Positions 23,078-24,438 of a DNA stretch of 24,438 bases are shown here, piece by piece. Both the position numbers and the translations under genes were made by a program. The stretch spans positions 1 through 24,438 of the forward strand of contig DATNIJ010000191.1 of NCBI GenBank assembly GCA_035604475.1. Reading direction: 5' to 3'. The notes beneath the pieces were generated by a model that was given only the letters and a program-made list of their open reading frames with translations, was not told the DNA's origin and did no database searches. Numbering within the stretch: the first letter of the stretch is position 1; each line of letters begins with the position of its first letter. This DNA is from DASPPM01 sp035604475 (lineage in GTDB: Bacteria; Pseudomonadota; Alphaproteobacteria; JACZXZ01).

Positions 23078-23188
23078 ATGAAGGCCCTCCGCACGCAGCT
23101 CCAACACCGCGACTGGTACATGATCCTCCCCATGGCGGCCATCGCCGTGGGCGTGCTCTCGCTGCTGCTGGCCTCGGTCCTGCTCTGA
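23078..23188 (+). CDS. 36-residue single-helix membrane peptide
   Basis: A short frame, ATG at 23078 to TGA at 23188, reads as a basic/polar head (MKALRTQLQHRDWYM) followed by one hydrophobic helix (ILPMAAIAVGVLSLLLASVL), the plan of a small inner-membrane protein. AAGGGACAAG just before the ATG gives a usable ribosome site. It begins 56 bp after the DHA2 exporter's stop on the same strand, so it could be a small accessory of that transporter or an independent gene; TATAAG 8 bases upstream of the ATG could even allow a nearly leaderless message. It matches no family I recognise, and chance cannot be excluded at this length. Confidence 0.5.
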   Translation: MKALRTQLQHRDWYMILPMAAIAVGVLSLLLASVLL

Positions 23189-23287
23189 ATTGCTTTCTGC
23201 TGCAGGCTGTTAGCACGCTCATTTGAATCATGCGACATTCGCGGCGAGGGCGAAGCCCCGGCAGCCGACGGGACGCGCCGAACCCCC

Positions 23288-24434
23288 CTATTTCGCCGCG
23301 GGCTCAGCGCCGGCAGCCGCACCAGGGCCGGCACTACCTGTGATGCGTCCTGCGAGCGAGGCCGCGAGGAAGGGATCGAGGTCGCCGTCGAGCACGCCCC
23401 GCGAATCGCTCGTCTCCACGCCGGTGCGCAGGTCCTTCACCATCTGGTAGGGATGCAGCACGTAGGAGCGGATCTGGTGGCCCCAGGCGATCTCGCTCTT
23501 GGCCTCGTGCTCCTTGCGGATTGCCGCCTCGCGCCGCCTCAGCTCCTCCTCGTAGAGCCGCGCTTTCAGCATGGCCATGGCCACAGCACGGTTGCGGTGC
23601 TGCGAGCGGTCGTTCTGGCACTGCACGACGATGCCGCTGGGCAGGTGCGTGATGCGCACGGCGCTGTCGGTGCGGTTGACGTGCTGGCCGCCCGCCCCCG
23701 AGGCGCGGTAGGTGTCGATGCGCAGGTCCTTCTCCTGGATGTCGGTCTCGACCGCCTCGTCGATCACGGGATAGACCCATACCGAGGCGAAGCTCGTGTG
23801 CCGGCGCGCGTTCGAATCGAAGGGCGAGATGCGCACCAGGCGATGCACGCCCGACTCTCCCTTGAGCCAGCCGTAGGCGTTCTCGCCGGAAATCTTCACC
23901 GTGGCGGACTTGATGCCCGCCTCCTCGCCGGGGCTCTCCTCGATGAACTCCACCTTGTGGCCGTGCTGCTCGGCCCAGCGCATGTACATGCGCAAGAGCA
24001 TCTCCGCCCAGTCCTGGGACTCGGTGCCGCCCGCACCGGCATGCACCTCGAGAAAGGCGTCGTTCGCATCCGCCTCGCCCGAGAGCAGGCTCTCGAGCTC
24101 CTGCTTGGCCGCGCGCGTCCTGACCGAGCGCAGGCTCGCCTCGGCGTCGGCGGCGACGCCCGCGTCGCCCTCAGCCTCGGCCATTTCGATGAGTGCCAGG
24201 CTGTCCTGGTACTCGCGCTCGAGTGCTCGGTAGTTGGCGAGCGATTTCTCGAGAAGGGTGCGCTCGCGCATGACGCGTTGGGCCGCCGGCGGATCCCCCC
24301 ACAGCTTGGGGTCCTCGGCGCGCGCGTTCAGCGCCGCGAGCTTCCGCTCGGCGTTCTCCAGGTCAAAGATGCCTCCTCAGCAGCTCGAGGGACTGCTCGA
24401 TTTGGCCGGCCAAGGCTTGGATCTCGGTGCGCAT
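23288..24434 (-). CDS. prfB: Peptide chain release factor 2 (RF2), programmed +1 frameshift
   Basis: RF2 ends translation at UGA and UAA. The gene is complete but split in two frames: ATG at 24434 starts MRTEIQALAGQIEQSLELLRRHL (23 codons) and meets an in-frame TGA at 24365-24363; a +1 shift at CTT continues as DLENAERKLAALNAR to the stop at 23288, for about 381 aa in total. In the body are the stop-codon recognition motif SPF (ISPFDSNARRHTSFASVWV) and the peptidyl-tRNA hydrolysis motif GGQ (ASGAGGQHVNRTDSAVRI). A short Ala/Gly/Pro tail (GSAGPGAAAGAEPAAK) follows the usual end. Shifting occurs when RF2 is scarce, giving autoregulation as known from E. coli. It is convergent with the exporter and small-peptide genes. 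Confidence 0.97.
24363..24377 (-). promoter_or_regulatory. prfB programmed frameshift site
   Basis: On the minus strand AGGAGG (24377-24372), three bases CAT, slippery CTT (24368-24366) and TGA followed by C (24365-24362) reproduce the classical RF2 signal: internal Shine-Dalgarno, 3-nt spacer, CUU UGA C. Ribosomes slip +1 from CUU to UUU when UGA is read slowly. Confidence 0.96.
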
Positions 24435-24438
24435 GCGC

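Noticed and set aside
24363..24365. In-frame TGA in prfB as a nonsense mutation or sequencing error
   Set aside because: The surrounding AGGAGG, 3-nt spacer and CTT TGA C are exactly the known programmed frameshift signal, so the gene is intact.

Overview
This high-GC window most likely comes from an alphaproteobacterial chromosome, with Rhodospirillales-like relatives as the best guess. The case rests on gene content (anmK divergent from tyrS; glnE followed by bcp; an AsmA/DUF3971 protein; an RF2 gene beginning MRTEI), on an elongator tRNA-Met of alphaproteobacterial type, and on G+C-rich palindromic intergenic repeats. No phage, transposase, CRISPR array or rRNA was seen. It reads as core chromosome with small repeats between genes.

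Layout, left to right. 1-1.6 kb: the start of a membrane protein leaving the left edge (-), a DUF2272 lipoprotein (+) and a small lipoprotein (-). 1.6-3.5 kb: an AT-richer spacer, tRNA-Met(CAU), an SCP2-domain protein and mnmA (all -). 3.5-4.2 kb: an ICMT-like membrane methyltransferase (+) and palindromic repeat 1. 4.2-8.0 kb: a sulfur/Fe-S cluster on the minus strand in transcription order cysE, NifS-like desulfurase, IscS-like desulfurase, (palindromic repeat 2), 2Fe-2S ferredoxin. Its probable promoter and a long 5' leader stem-loop lie just before cysE. 8.2-11.4 kb: alpha/beta hydrolase (+), anmK (-), tyrS (+). 11.4-15.3 kb: a 2OG-Fe(II) oxygenase-like protein and a 1043-residue AsmA-like protein (-). 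15.6-19.3 kb: glnE and bcp (+, translationally close), then palindromic repeat 3. 19.3-23.2 kb: msrA and an MFS carrier (-), divergent from a DHA2-type exporter (+), and a 36-residue membrane peptide. 23.3-24.4 kb: prfB (-), complete and carrying the classical +1 programmed frameshift.

The common thread is sulfur and thiol chemistry. CysE feeds cysteine synthesis, two desulfurases mobilise the sulfur, MnmA is a known acceptor of IscS-derived sulfur for tRNA 2-thiolation, the ferredoxin is of the type that supplies electrons for Fe-S assembly, and Bcp and MsrA protect or repair thiols and thioethers. No IscU, IscA, HscBA or SufBCD lies in the window, and the IscS-like enzyme lacks the usual C-terminal tail that contacts IscU. 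The least explained items are the cysE leader hairpin, that tail-less IscS, the three palindromic repeats, the 36-residue peptide and the left-edge membrane ORF. No clearly new multi-gene system was recognised.
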